From Ectocarpus siliculosus (Eukaryota; Sar; Phaeophyceae; Ectocarpales; Ectocarpaceae), in NCBI GenBank assembly GCA_000310025.1, contig FN648404.1, forward strand, positions 175,574-239,573: a stretch of DNA of 64,000 bases, read 5' to 3'. The position numbers and the translations under genes were made by a program. The notes below the pieces were generated by a model. The model was not told where the DNA came from. It saw only the letters and a program-made list of their open reading frames with translations, and searched no databases. This document shows positions 11,490 to 24,031 of this stretch, piece by piece (the stretch's first letter is position 1; each line of letters starts with the position of its first letter).

Positions 11490-13550
11490 GTCGAGAATGG
11501 GTTACGATGGTACCAGCATAGCGACCGTTCGTCGCGGTGGTTCTCGGTATACTACCCGTCGTTTGAGTGTGCTGCGTCTAAAGCGTGCGTTTGGAGCAAA
11601 ACACGCACGTTGGTTTCGGTTCGTGGGCATTCGAGTGACTGAACACTATCGCCTTTCCCCCTTTGTGTTACGACACAATTGAGAGCGCTTTGCACAGATC
11701 TGGTGTGTTTGTTCGGGGTGCGTGTGGTATATAGTGTAAGGAACGTTTCGTGGCGCGCATGTTGCCGGTCACTTCCCTCTGTTCATTTTCATTTTCGCTT
11801 TGCGCCTGCCGGACGCTACTGGCGCACGTACCTGGAGGTCGACGAGTATGGGTTTGGGTAGCAGTTGAATCGCAGTCCGCTGCCTGGTTCATGTCGGCTT
11901 GTCGGTCCGTCCTTGGGAGTGTGCCTCATGCATGGTTTCCATGTCTCGTGGAAGACACAGTATATTTTCTCTATTCATATATGTCCGAGTAGACTATTCG
12001 GCCCCCCTTTGCACTATCAGAAAAATCGCGATTTCCTTGATCTGATGTGTAATTCTTCGGTGTGCTGGGTTACGTCATCCGGGGACACGGGTAATGAACA
12101 TTGCCGTCAACCTCGTCGCAGTACCCGTTTTCCTATGTATTTTCTACCAGGACGCCTTGGTCCCCCTACGGATGCCCTCTGGCGGTGTCCATATTTCGCT
12201 TCAAATGCAGCGATGCAATCATCAACATGCCTATTTGATTTAGGTTGTGACTTGTGGTGGAATTTCTCCCATTTTTGTCCCCAGCTCGGCCTCGGGGTAA
12301 TGCACAATTCTCAGCCTGGCCTGGTGAACATCAATCGTTCACCCGAAAATGGCAACAGCTCATTCATAAATTAAACCGCCTTGCCTCAAGTAGTGGCGTA
12401 CAAGGTCCATTGTTAGGCGGGATTGTTCAAGCATTGGCTCATTGCGCCCGTGCCCTTTGTGTCTGCTTGCAAGTAGGTGGTCAAAATATTAGTAGACACA
12501 TCGCACCTACAGATATATATGTCATATTTCATACATGTCTTTGGACCCATCTCTTTCTTCGTCGACATGTTTCTCGTTCAGTTGATGCCTTCACGATGTC
12601 CGCGGTGGATAGTTTTCGTCCCATCCGAGTTCTCCTTCTTCAGTTCGTAGTGCTTGTTTCACTGTTGCTCTTTGAATCGCAATATTTCGAGGCAGGTACC
12701 TGTATGTACTGCGATTTCACCTTGTCAGCGGTGTCAAATTAAACCTTCCTAACCCTGGCGACCCCTAGCGAAACCGACAGACATCTTCAGACACGTACAC
12801 TATGTTGACGACTTTTTTTCCGATGTCGTGAAGCATCCACCAAGCCATGGGGACGCCTCAACAGTGAAAACAAATCTTAACTTCGCCAACTGCTCGATTT
12901 GTAATGTGTTGTGTTCAATAAGAGTTCTTGCAGTGCGCGTTTTCGAACACGGTGGCGAGGTGTCCGTTTCTTTCTGTTCGTCTCCGCATTTAACAGTCAC
13001 CTTCTCGCCACCATAGCCACTGGGGGACTGGAGGCCAGCTACCATATCTACATCATGAAACGCCACCCGCACCTACAAGTTGTCCAGCGGAGTTTAAGTA
13101 TCTAGGGTACGGCGGCCGCCCGCCGATTAGGCGGGACAGCCACCTGGCGACACAATCACCTCGCACATTAGTTGGGAACGACAAGCGAATATATGATGTA
13201 CGAAAAAGAGAGGGTGTGTCGAAAATAAGAATATGTTTGGAGTGTAGATAGGTGAAATATGCAAGATCGGGACGGCAAAGAAAGTGATGAACGAAAAAAG
13301 AAAATGCGTGTGATGGTTATGATAGTGGGAAATAGTGGTTGAGATTAGCATCGACGACGATGCCCGGGCGATCAATATTACCTAAAAATGAAAAGAACTG
13401 GGATTCCGTGAGGTGGCGGAAAGGAGGAGGCAAAGCTGGGTGTCATGAAGCCTTGGTTACACATTGATAGTAACTCTTTAGGACTAACCGATGTTGAACG
13501 TAGCAAGGCTAGGTTCTTCACGCGAGCAAGGCTAGGTTGCTCACCCCACA
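11490..13550. other. No recognisable gene
   Basis: Overlapping short frames only. The longest plus frames (near 11865-12374 and 12254-12742) have no motif or splice support and unrelated reading on the opposite strand. Confidence 0.45.
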
Positions 13551-13551
13551 T

Positions 13552-13590
13552 CTACCCTAGCCCTAACCCTAACCCTCACCCTCACCCACG
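13552..13590. repeat. Interstitial telomere-like CCCTAA tract
   Basis: A short run reads ACCCTAGCCCTAACCCTAA and drifts into CCCTCACCCTCACCC. It equals the TTAGGG telomere unit on the minus strand. With ordinary sequence on both sides it is internal, not a chromosome end. Confidence 0.7.
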
Positions 13591-13599
13591 GGCAAAGCA

Positions 13600-14620
13600 C
13601 GGCCTAGCGGCCGCGAACTGGGCGGCACGCGGCTGCGCCGCGTGCTCGGAATGCGGAACGGGGAGAGGGTGCTGGAGAGGAATCGGCCGCCAGAAGCAAC
13701 GCCGAACAACGCCCGACCAATCAGAACGCGTTAGTCCTAAATATCAATATCAATGTGTAAACACTACTCGTGTCATGTATTGGACACAGTATAGCTCAAT
13801 ACTGTGTGTAGTAGCAGGTATGACTTGGTTGAAGGAAAAAAGAAGTGCACATACTATATAGCGGTGCGAAAGAGCAACGCAATGTATACAATGGGCGCAC
13901 AACAAGGGAGCAACACAACAGGCACTAGTATGGGGAAATGAGATAATGTTAAAACAGCTAAAAAGGAAAGCGCTCATACAAAGTAGACTTCTCTCGCCTT
14001 TCGTAGCTGAGTACAGTTCGTGCGTAGACCGTATTCCTCGGGGCTGGGAACAGTGTGGGCAAGGTGGGAGGGGCAGGGCGCTTACCTGGATCACGTGTCT
14101 CTCCCATGATGGTCTCCACTCTCGTACGGTATCTGGCAAGCAATGTAGCAGCTTGCTGACGACCGTCGTGCCGAATTCGACCGTCATTTACTCACCAACG
14201 GCCCACACGGTAATCACCCGTTCGCTCATGTTAACATGCATAGTGAGGCATGTGATAGACATGTTGTTAGCGGGTTGACGGGTGATATATGCACTTTAAC
14301 GGGCTTTATTAACTTTCATCCACATTGGGGGTGTATAATAAACACCGGTGGTTGTTGACAACGTTCGTGAGAACGTGTCGCGAAGGGACAAGTTGAAGCT
14401 GTCCTCTTCTTCGTAGATGCGGCATATCCGCCGCCTCTTCGATCACTCTAAAGGGCAAACAGGGAAGTGTTCGATACTTCGATTCCTGAATATAGCCCCC
14501 AGACCCCAGCGCCGTAACCATCGAACAGTCACGGCCCATTATAGTATTTTGTGTAGATTCTGCGCGCAGCCGCCATAACAATAAATGGAGTAAGCTTAAC
14601 AAGACGAAATATTTATGCTG
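13600..14620. other. No recognisable gene
   Basis: GC-rich at its left end (13600-13700), then unremarkable. Frames such as 13750-14187 on the minus strand are open but have no supporting motif. Confidence 0.45.
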
Positions 14621-14627
14621 GGCACGG

Positions 14628-15183
14628 TACACACCGGGCCCGGGGATAAGAAACATCAAAATCGGGTCGAGCCTCAATTTCTTATTATCTCGGGCAGAAG
14701 GACCAGCCGAAGTCAGCCCAATTTCTTCAAATGGATTTCTTATTCCTTTGGGCTATCGCATCCTGCTGATTCTCGTAGGATATTGTTTTCTTATTTCTGG
14801 CGAAGAAACCAACACACCACCAGTACAGCAGCAGCGGCTGGTGGGAATAGGGCAGCCGGCCGCGGCGCTGGGGCGCGGGTGGCGCCGCGAAAATGACCTC
14901 TTATCCCCCCTACCAAAACATAGTACATGAGCCAGGTAGGGGGAGTGAGCATGGCAGCAGGAGCATCAGTGGGACGTTTCTTACTGGACACGGACGCTCT
15001 CCCAGCAACTTGTTTGTTACATCTTCTATCTGGAGGGTATCACACGATCAGGTTTCTTATTGGGGCGTTTGTTATGTTGTGGCCGAGATTGAGCCGAGTT
15101 TCGTAGCCCTGTTTTCTTATTATTGGTGGAAGTTAAGCCATTTTTCTTAACATAATTGTTCTTAATTGCGGGCCCGTTCTGTA
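14628..15183. mobile_element. MITE, copy A, with repeated TTTCTTA motif
   Basis: Non-coding element of about 556 bp. Its ends are imperfect inverted repeats: the left reads TACACACCGGGCCCGGGG..TAAGAAAC and the right ends TTCTTAATTGCGGGCCCG then TTCTGTA. The word TTTCTTAT/C/A or its complement occurs about nine times inside. A second copy (30534-31094, left tip at 20528-20549) shares the same order of blocks, including AGGACCAGCCGAAGT and ATTGGGGCGTTT. Repeated subterminal words are commonly transposase binding sites. The transposase family is unknown and no clear target duplication was found. Confidence 0.75.
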
Positions 15184-15859
15184 TGTCAATACACGCATAC
15201 AGATGACGGCCAAAAATAGTGAAGTTTACTTTCCGGTCGAAGAAGGATCCTCCCCTGCTCGTCGTCTACGCGTCAGGTCATTCCGTGTGCCCTAACGATA
15301 TCTATGATTGTTGACGTCACCGTTTCTCGATTCGGATGAGCTCGTCGGTGATGTGGATATCGCCGCGGTGCACCTCTTACTGTAGTTACGGCTTGCGCCG
15401 GAACTACGATCGTTTCCCGAGACCCACTGATGATGCGGCGCAACAGCTGATTGGTTGATTGGTTGATTAATGATGTTCAATTGGCAGCACGTGGTGTCAT
15501 GCAACCTGCAAGAGGAAGTGGCATCCCATCCCTAATCCAACTTGTAGCGACGGTGTGCTGGTGACGCGTGTAGACAGAGTGCTAGATCGTATGGTCAAAC
15601 TACAGGGAGGGATGATACAGAGCCCAGGAAATATGGGCGAAGGGTTGGCCATGTGAAGTCTTTACGGACGTGCCCCACCGTCATCTCGCCAACAAGGGGG
15701 ACGGAGGAATTCGCATTGTGCTGTACGGGCAATGGTCTCGACATGTGTGAATTTCGTCCGCCAATAAGCCGTATTGGATGATTCAGGTCGAAAGAACACA
15801 AGAAAAATGTCGAATTTTGGCCGAAAAAAAGCTAAAAGCATACAAATAACAAGTAACCA

Positions 15860-16200
15860 GGGGGGACGATTGCCCCCCCGCCCCCCAATGGGGCGGGCGG
15901 CCAGCATGTGTGGGATGGATGCGACGGTTCGACAAACAGAGAAAGTAGACGCCATTATGACATCGCTTCGGAAACAGTGTACTCGAAGTCGGCTTAGTTA
16001 GGTAGACGATGTGAGGTCGATACGTCCGTCCGTCGGTTGCGTACATCGGTGTTCTGCAAAATATAATGAAAACCAAAGGGCTTTTCGTGGAATGGTCGAT
16101 GTCCGATCACAAAACGTGAATAGGACGGAAGACGGGGGTGGGGAATACTTTGAGAAGGGAATGGGGAAAAAAGAGACGACGCCGTATGAAAAGGTAGGGG
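15860..16200 (+). mobile_element. Fragment of the foldback-family terminus
   Basis: From GGGGGGACGATTGCC onward this matches the outer end of the foldback element at 52304 (GCCCCCCGCCCC..CAATGGGGCGGGCGGCCAGC, then a GTGGGATGGATGCGACGGTTCGA-like block). Further in, 16090-16170 resembles the GGTCGATGCCCGA region of that arm. The right limit is uncertain and no second arm is visible. Confidence 0.6.
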
Positions 16201-17574
16201 GCCGTTGTCACCGGTGGCCCTGTGTGCGTGGATGAAATTTGCGGCGGTGTCGTATTATAGCCGTCCGTGCGAGTGGTGGTTGTGGCGGGCGAGATGGCGG
16301 ACGTGGCGAATCCGTGTAATCACAGAGGATTGTGAAGAAGTAAATCGCCCCGCCACCAGCCGGTCGGGATCCGGTTACCCTATGGAAGACTTCTCTTGCC
16401 TAGCAAGCAAGAAGCCTCGAAAGGGGGGAGTAATGTGGAGGCCACCTTCACAAAGAAAGGTACTACAGCATCTCCCCAACGTCTGTCAAGGACGCGTCCT
16501 TCTTTTCACAGTTAGTTGGGAAATCCGGGAATATGAGGAAGGCCGGCTGTTGTATAAGACGCTTAGAAATCGATTCCTTGCATAACATCCATTTTATCAT
16601 GCTCGGACGGGATAGATAGGCGGTCAAAGGAAAATTATCAAATGTAGGGGTTGATACACCTTCCGTGAGCAAATTGACTCCGATACTGATCTCCCGAGAA
16701 AATGGTTCGTATGCATAAGGAAGTGTGTGTGTCGTAGTTTCTCTCGTACGCGCCAACATATATACTCCTACTGTAGTACATAGTTGTCCTTGCATGTGTT
16801 TTTGATGTGTTTTTGGTGACACAAGCTACGTGTACAACCACATATTCAAGTATCTTGAGCAGTTCTTTGGTGTTGACCGGGACCCAACATTCAAGGTGGC
16901 AACAATGAGCAAGTTGGACGGGCAATAACGAAGGGACGACAATCTTTTATTCAGCAAATCGATGTATTTTCGGGACAAAAATGTGTTTTGAGCGGAATCG
17001 AACTCATGACCTTGTGTGTAAGAAGTCTTAGAGGGAAACTCTGTCTCTACCTCAATATTGTCTGAACCGGCCTTCCTCATATTTCCGAGCAGAGGGAGTA
17101 CTGTTTTATATTTTATGTCTTAGTTACAACAGCGATACATACGAGCATTCGCTAGTCCACAGCACGCCGAAGTGTTGCAGTTGTCCTATACGTTAATGGA
17201 CGCACAAAAAAAACACATTGATACCAAGCGATCAAACCTATCTGCCTATCGTTCTCTTGTACTAGCGTACAACACTACCACTCACTCCTCCACTTTCTAC
17301 TTAGACGCTTTTGCCCTTTTCCTTTCTCAGGACCCCACCCACACCTACACTCACATCTATCTCCGACGGGCAGGGGGAGCAATAAGAATGTGTGGGTGCC
17401 TCTTGTACGTGCAGAGGTTAGTCCACCCATCACCAATCAATGCTATCAAGTTCGTGTTGATTCAGATTTTTTCCATCACCAATCAACGCTTGCTGTCTTG
17501 GTGCTGTTTCGGGATTTTTTGTCCGATGATGGTTAAAATGGTCACAGCGGTAGAAACACATACGTGTTCGTCGC

Positions 17575-18513
17575 ATGCCACAGGTTGACGAATGGTCGCG
17601 TGTCATCGTTGAGCGCAGAGTCACTGCCCGGTACAGCAACAATGTTCACCAGTATCTGGATGATGATGTAGAGTCTACAGCAGGAACACCTTGTGAATGA
17701 TGAGATGGCCGATTGAGAACCAAACGTGAATCCGCGAAACACCACCACAAACAACGAAACACGTTCATCACTGCGTGTGCATGCGCTAAGGCTTGCCTAC
17801 GGCAGCAGTGTTTCACTTGGCCCGGTGGCGTCGCAATGCCCTTCGCCCGATCGGAGGAGGTATATCTCATGCAGCCGACGTCGCAAAGATACGTCATAGT
17901 TTTCTGTCTTACCCACGTATCGCGCAATCGGTGTGGGTAGCAGCAAGCACAGGAGACACACATCATCATATATATTCGGTGTTCTCTAGTTCGGTAGCAG
18001 CAGCAGACGCATGCCACGGTTGGCGCAAGGCCGCATGTCCTTGTTGAGCGCGAAACAGGCCTTGTTGGAGAACATCACTGCACGCCACAGCAGAAATGTT
18101 AAGCAGTAGTGTCTTGATGATGTACGGAGGTCTACGGCCGTACAATAGAACACTCTGTGATTGATGATGGCCGATTTTGAATCTGAAACAACACCAAACA
18201 AAACATGTTCAACACAACATGTTCAACACTGCGGGTGCATGCGCTCGGACTTGTCTACAGCAGCAGTGTTCCACTTGGCCCGGTGGCGTCGCATTGAAGT
18301 ACCCTTCCCCCGGTCGCCGAAGGCATCTCGTGCAACCGATGTCGCCAAGACACGCTTATGTTCGGTCTTGCCCACGTCCACAAAAACCAAATCGAGCTAC
18401 GTTATTCATTTTTTTCCCCATACTATTCGACAAAAACCAAATCGAGCTACGTTATTTATTTTTTTCCCCATACTATTCGTAAGAAATGTGTCACGACACC
18501 ACCGCCATCCTGT
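17575..18513. mobile_element. Family X element, two direct units
   Basis: Two related units of about 430 bp follow one another (about 17575-17998 and 17999-18400). Each contains a GTTGAGCGC block, a CTGCTGTAG-like block, GATGATGGCCGAT or GAGATGGCCGATT, a GCATGCGC block and CACTTGGCCCGGTGGCGTCGCA. The outer end near 18513 carries GTGTCACGACACCACCGCC, the terminus shared with family R and other copies. No open frame is conserved between the units. Confidence 0.6.
18380..18479. repeat. Two-copy 50-bp tandem duplication
   Basis: The block beginning CAAAAACCAAATCGAGC is present twice in direct succession with a single visible change (TTATTCATT versus TTATTTATT). Confidence 0.85.
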
Positions 18514-18794
18514 TATTATATACTTCAAGTATAAAGTATAAAACATCATAATACGCGCCGTAAGCTCATTTACGATATGATAATGTATCATCATTTGAAA
18601 CAAAGTTTAAACCATGAACACCCCCCTTGCCTCATCATCTTATCAGTCGAGGTCCATTTGGTACGTGGACGTTTACTGCAACAATACTCCTGTGATGCAG
18701 CGTATTTGTTCTAACTGGAGTATGCGCCTCCCTCTACCAGTCTGGCAAGATATGAGGCATAACGGTTCCGTAGCCCGGTCTGTCTAATCAAGCA

Positions 18795-18995
18795 AAGTTT
18801 GGAAGGTCCCTCGGGACAATCCGCGGAAAGTTTCCGCTTCCCGCGGAAGTTTCCGCTGAAAGAACATCAAATAATGTGGCTGACCCGATGGCGTACCGAA
18901 AGGTTACTCGCAAAGACAGTGTCCGAAGACGAAAGCCAAGCTGCGCGTGTGTGAAAAATGGCGTGGCTGTTGCGGGCGAGACGACAGAAATGAAG
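18795..18995. repeat. Short CCGCGG word array plus a unit related to 9030-9410
   Basis: At 18800-18860 words of the TTCCGCGGAA/GTTTCCGC type form a small array. It is followed at 18875-18995 by a unit resembling the tandem repeat at 9030-9410 (ACCGAAAGGTTACTCGC, AGTGTCCGAAGACGAA). Here the array precedes the unit, whereas at 9.4 kb it follows it. Confidence 0.65.
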
Positions 18996-18999
18996 GAGG

Positions 19000-20105
19000 G
19001 TGGAAGCAGGTGACGCGCTCCGCGGAGGAAACGGAAACAACAGGAAAGCAGCCAGGCAACAAAGATACGCACGTGCAATGTAGAGACCAAAACATAACAA
19101 AACCTACTTATAAGTTTACCATGTATTCTTTTTTTTGTCGGGGATATGCATCATTGCTTGATACTTGCGTACTACAGTAGTACCAGTAGCATCATAAGTC
19201 ACGCATTTCCCTCTGTAGTCGATTGGAGCAACATAACAAGACGTCTGTGTCTGTCTGTGTGATGCGTATGCGCAAATTAAATACACTTTCATGTGTTCTA
19301 CGCGTAAAGTGTAGCCTAGGGATGATAGGTTGAGAGCTGAGGACACTTGCGTGTAGAGCAGGGAGACTCTGCATACGTCAGAGAGATTGTCGGAATTTTT
19401 GCGGTGAAACGTTTGGGTTGTCCGAACAGACCTCGAGAGACCAGTACATCGAGTAGATCTCGGGAGAATCCTGCTTTGACGGTTTGTGTGATTTTGTTTC
19501 TTGTTTTCGAAATGAAACACAAGCGTGCTATCCCCCCTTGTGGTCACTCCACTTAAGCACCATCAAAACCTGACGCGGGAGTCAGTCAATAATCGGACAT
19601 CTTCCTTTGTTTCTTCGTTCCGAGGCACTAATCAAGTTGCACCCGGACTCGAAGTGTAACCTCTGCGTAGGCTGCTGCACAACCACAGCCTACGAAGTGA
19701 CCGCAGTACACAGCACACACCCGCTGCTGCCGAGACGCTTATCCCCGAGAGATTATGAGCCTCGAATAAACGCGTACACATCGAGCTGTGGACAAGACAA
19801 CGAGTTCAGCTACCGGACCTCCTAGCTTCACCATGCTTCTTCTGTGCTTCAACTATTGAGAAGATACAACGGGAAACGATTCAGCTTTCGGTTTAGCTTT
19901 CATCAAGACGATACGAAGTCGAGCCAAGGCGAACGAGCTCCGACTGAGGGAGACAAGCAAGCGACATACGGTCTCACACACTCAAGACAGGGCCTTCACA
20001 CAGTGGGAGGAGCTCCTTTAGTGCGGTAATCACCAAGACGTTCGCTGAAAAAAAAAGGCTCATAAACAGAGCAGATAACTGCTCTATCACCAGCAGGGAC
20101 GGTCC
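19000..20105. other. No recognisable gene
   Basis: Only short unsupported frames. A near-palindrome GTACTACAGTAGTAC lies at about 19167; such TACTGTA/TACAGTA words are frequent across the window. Confidence 0.45.
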
Positions 20106-20128
20106 ACCCGTAGTCCTATACACTCGTA

Positions 20129-20345
20129 CGCAAGGGGAGGTAAACAGGAGCGGGGCCGGGAAAGGTGACATACAACCGTTATCCTTTTGAGCAGGAGCGG
20201 GATCGAGACGGTCTGCACCGGAGCCCAATACACCCGATCGTAAGGAGAGGGTTAAATAGGAGCGGGGCCGCGAAAGGACGACCTACAACCGCAATCCTTT
20301 TGAGCAGGAGCGGGGTCGGGAAGCCTCGGGTTCACACCACGAGCA
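20129..20345 (+). repeat. Two-copy repeat of about 111 bp
   Basis: AGGAGCGGGGCCGGGAAAGG..GACATACAACCG and ATCCTTTTGAGCAGGAGCGG at 20130-20200 recur at 20240-20320 with small changes. Confidence 0.75.
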
Positions 20346-20527
20346 AACAACTCCCACGACAGGAGGGACTGCCGCGACAGACCGCAGTGAACATCGGCAT
20401 CGTTCTGTACATCATACGGCAACAGGAGCGCATCGCGATAGAAACGACAACAATAATAGGATGGGTGAATATTTCTATCGCGATGATAGGACCACCTCTC
20501 CACCATTTCATTTCGTGGGCAGACTCA

Positions 20528-20549
20528 TACAGTTAGCGTCCGCAGTTAA
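20528..20549. mobile_element. Left tip of MITE copy B, cut off by the piggyBac insertion
   Basis: TACAGTTAGCGTCCGCAG then TTAA matches, as a reverse complement, the right end of MITE copy B (31073-31094, which reads TTAACTGCGGGCGCTATC, then TGTA). The rest of the MITE resumes at 30534, just beyond the piggyBac element. This shows that the piggyBac element landed on a TTAA inside the MITE terminus. Confidence 0.8.
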
Positions 20550-21091
20550 CCCTTTCGTGACTGGGTTATTTCTGGATCTTCCGCGTTTTTTTTTGTTCTG
20601 CCGGGACCGAATAGACCGATGAGTCATGAGACACACACACACGACACCCGCACTTGAACGTTTGCACGTTTGTTTGCGCACCAACAGGTTCCCACATGGG
20701 TCAACCGCACGCACCCCATGGTGCCACAAAGGTTTAGTGCCCAACAGCAGCGTAACCCTCACGTGAAGAATGTGATGAGTGACCGATAACTACACTGACT
20801 GCTGTACTGCTGTATGTAGGTGCTGTCGGAAACCGGAGGAGAGAGAGAGGAGAGGGCGCCGTATTTCTTTACCCCAAACACGATTACATGGTGATAGTCT
20901 ACATGGATACAGCAGCAGCAGTAGAGATACATCGCATGCACAGCAGTTCTACCCCGCCGCCGATGCAGCACACTGGCGCAAGGCATGGCACCGCCTCCAA
21001 TGCCACTTGGTTGGGTGGTAAATCCAGCGGAGACAAGAAGCACACACGCACGCGGTTTTGTTTGTTGGATGCATGCATGCGAAACGAAATG

Positions 21092-21140
21092 AAAAAGCAC
21101 CAGCAGCAGCAGCAGCAGCCCGCCGCAGCAGCAGCAGCAA
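21092..21140 (+). repeat. CAG/GCA trinucleotide tract
   Basis: Interrupted CAG and GCA triplets; a second, shorter CAG/CAA tract lies at about 21466-21500. Both sit just upstream of the start codon chosen for the accessory gene, so they are probably in its leader. They would encode Gln/Ala runs if the upstream frame is used. Confidence 0.75.
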
Positions 21141-21511
21141 GCACGAGCCGCGCGAGAGATAAACTATGCCTTGTGGTGGCCGGTTGGTTGAAGACGGACA
21201 AGGAATACACTCGAACACACACTCGCGCAGGAGAACTCGGGGAGAGGCCTCGTAAGCTTGGCCTTCAGTTCTGCAACCACATTCCGAAGGCAAGGAAGAA
21301 GGCACACAAGTCAACAGCGAGAGCATGCTTTATCGTGCCAGATAAAGACAGGTTTTATCATGCCTCCTATCGTGCCTGTAGTCACGAAAACCCTCTCAAA
21401 AACGCGAAGGCACGGGGGCGGGTGTCTCTTTTTGACACTTTGTCACTCCGCCACAGCCTGCCAGCACAACAGCAGCAACAACAGCAGTACAGCAGTACCA
21501 ACATCACCACC

Positions 21512-22763
21512 ATGGACCCAGAGGACATCGCTCAGTTCTGGGAGGCCAAAGCGGCTGAGTGGGACCCAGTGAATGCTCCCCTAGTTGTGTGGGACGAGCT
21601 GGTTCTCATCGCGGACACAACACCCCAGCTCCTGCCCGAGGCGACATCTGCTGCAGCCAGGGCGGTTGGGAAGCGGTTCTGCTGCCACGGGGACAACGAG
21701 CCCCAGCCCCTCCCAGACATAAGGGACCTGGCAGCAAGGAGGACCGCAGCTCAGCAGCACCCCGGACTCTGCGGGTACCACCACTCCCGCTGGATCGGGG
21801 ATGTAGATTTCGCAAAGGCAGCCGAGAGGAGCTCGGGGGGGCAGGTCACAGCGAAGCGTCTGAGGAATCAAGTAAGTATAGTACAATTGATATTTGGCAA
21901 CCCCACAAATGATGGGCTGCTGACCCAGATCGGTTGTGCACCTGCTGTGCGCGTTGCACCTCGTGTATTATAGGTGTGCTTCACGTTCAGCTTTGTTTGA
22001 CATGGTGGCTTGTAAGAGTGCTACAACAGTACACTAGGCCCACAAACTTCAACCTGGACTAACGTGCGTGTGTTTTTCGAGCCTGCGGATCAATGCAGCT
22101 GCCAGACAGATCATATCACCACACGAAGTAGACAGGAAAGAGGGATGAGAGACCTGAAAGACGCGTTTACAGCAACCCTATCCCTATGAACCTCCGCAAT
22201 GCTCAGCAAATGCTCTGGAAAGACAAGCGGCGCCCAGCGCGTCGACTCCCCTTTTGAGACAGATATGGTGTTATCTTCCGTATCAGTTAGGTTGGAGACT
22301 CTCCCATTTCGTACGAATAGGCTGGCAGCCCGCAGCTTTGTACTCCCCGCATTAGACAGTAGTAGGGGTAACGATGTACTGGGGAGGCCGAGCATAATTT
22401 TCTGTCTTGTCCGAAGTTAGGTTTTGTAATCCGAACGGGCGGTTAGTAGTCCGAACGGAGAAAAAGACGCACGCGCCGCCCCATTGCGTGAACGTCTGTC
22501 TCTCACAGATACTGCATGCCACGTAACGTTTGTTGGCTCTCCATTTTCCCACGAAAGACTGGAGTGCACGCTCTAAAAAAACAAGCCTACGTCGTCGTTT
22601 TTTCCCCCGCAACGTGCAGGCTTCGTTCGACGTGAGCACCCGCCTCAACGCGAGGGGTCGTGGCGTTCAAATCACGAGGAGGGACTGCTTCACGCAGGCG
22701 TGCCGCGCGGTGTGGCCGGGAGACGAAGCCATACCAGCGGCCATTGCGGAGGCATTGTCGTGA
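21512..22763 (+). CDS. Unknown two-exon accessory gene of the piggyBac element
   Basis: Exon 1 is 21512-21871 (MDPEDIAQFWEAKAAEWDP...), exon 2 is 22620-22763 (ASFDVSTRLNARGRG... to TGA). The donor GTAAGT and acceptor GTGCAG are strong and both junctions are phase 0, giving about 167 residues. The start is chosen for its CACCACCATGG context. The frame is open further up to 20888 through Gln/Ala runs, so a longer N-terminus is possible. Exon 1 is acidic at the start and has RFCCHGD and GLCGYHHSRW, which could bind metal. I recognise no family. Position inside the element, opposite the transposase, suggests an element-borne accessory protein, but a captured host gene cannot be excluded. Confidence 0.55.
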
Positions 22764-24031
22764 TTCTCGAGCGCGTGTTTTAGGCTGATCATGGAGCCTG
22801 AGGGGGTGGGGTGGGGGGGTGGAGAGGGTTTCGTACTTACAAGAGTTTCGAGCAGACCCTCAAGGTTTGCGCTTGGCTAGTTTGCAGGGCGTCGTGCCCC
22901 CGCATGACTTTGAGTTCGCTGGGTTTGTCGTTCAATTCGCTGGGGTTATTTGGAGAAAGAGTGCTGCAAGGCACAACTCGGTGGAACAACCGATGGTGCA
23001 ATGGTGTGATCTGAAAATTCCGTATGTTTCGTCGCATGTTGCAGGCGCACTCGCCGGGAGATGTGTATTGCATTTTTCGCAGAGATCAGCGCCTTGGTTT
23101 CGAGATGAAGAAATGGAATAAACATGGAACAAATGATCTTGCAAGTATTCACGACTTGATCGCATGAAGGTCTCCGGAATGTCTGTCATTGGCACACGGT
23201 TGGATTCCGATGCCGTTTGCGGTCTCTGAACTACTGGTGAGCACCACCGGCACGTGGTGTGTATGACGTTGTCGCACGAAAGGACTAGACTACACCGCAC
23301 GCAGTGAAAAAACTAAAGTGCCAGGAAAACGTTGTTTATCTAGATGCCGAAGACTTCTTTCGATTTTATCTGCAAACCTTGGTATCTGCAAACCTTGTAC
23401 ACTTCGTACTCCATTCCTTGTCTACGTGCGAACATGTCTGTCGACCAAAGCACGGGATACCGACGCCAAACCTAAGGCTCTTGCCACATAGGTTTCGGGT
23501 TAAAAACGACACACAACGAGCGATACACGAGCCGTGGCTAATCGCAACAACACTGACAGTAGTCACAAGCGAATGGGGGCTAAAGGGGGGGGGGCTAAAA
23601 ACTCACTACCGCAGGTGACACCGCCGGCGCCCACCAACAGTTGCCCGACAAGCACTCTTCACCGCATATCCCGGAGGACGCTTCAGACTCTAAAGACACA
23701 CGCTTTCAGAAATAGCGCGGAATAAAAGACCTACAATATTGTGATTCAGTAACTTGCACTTTATCTCGCAAGGATGAAAACGATCGTACTTCGACCGCTA
23801 CATGATACAGATGGGTGGTAAACAAGTACACAACACAAACGCCCCACACTATAATACCACTGCTATCGGGAAGACACAACAGGTAAACGACGGAGTAAAA
23901 CATTTTCATGACGGACGGGAAGATGATGCGCTACGATCAGTCTGCCTGCCAAAAAATATGTCAAGGGACCCTTACACGAGTCGATCCCTGTTTCCTCCGC
24001 CCGAAACACTCGCAACAACAACAAAAAACGG
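22764..24031. other. Non-coding middle of the piggyBac element
   Basis: This stretch separates the 3' ends of the two convergent genes. I see no exon, repeat or RNA gene with support. It should hold both polyadenylation regions. Confidence 0.5.

Noticed and set aside
13552-13590. Chromosome end
   Set aside because: The CCCTAA tract is only a few units long and has ordinary repeat-rich sequence on both sides.
16970-17050. Minus-strand GGTCATGAGTTCGATTCC resembling a tRNA or SINE B box
   Set aside because: The T stem does not pair properly and no second copy was seen in the window, so neither a tRNA nor a SINE can be supported.
20888-21511. N-terminal extension of the accessory gene through Gln/Ala runs
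   Set aside because: The frame is open, but composition looks like leader sequence with CAG repeats and the start at 21512 has a much better context. Kept only as an alternative.
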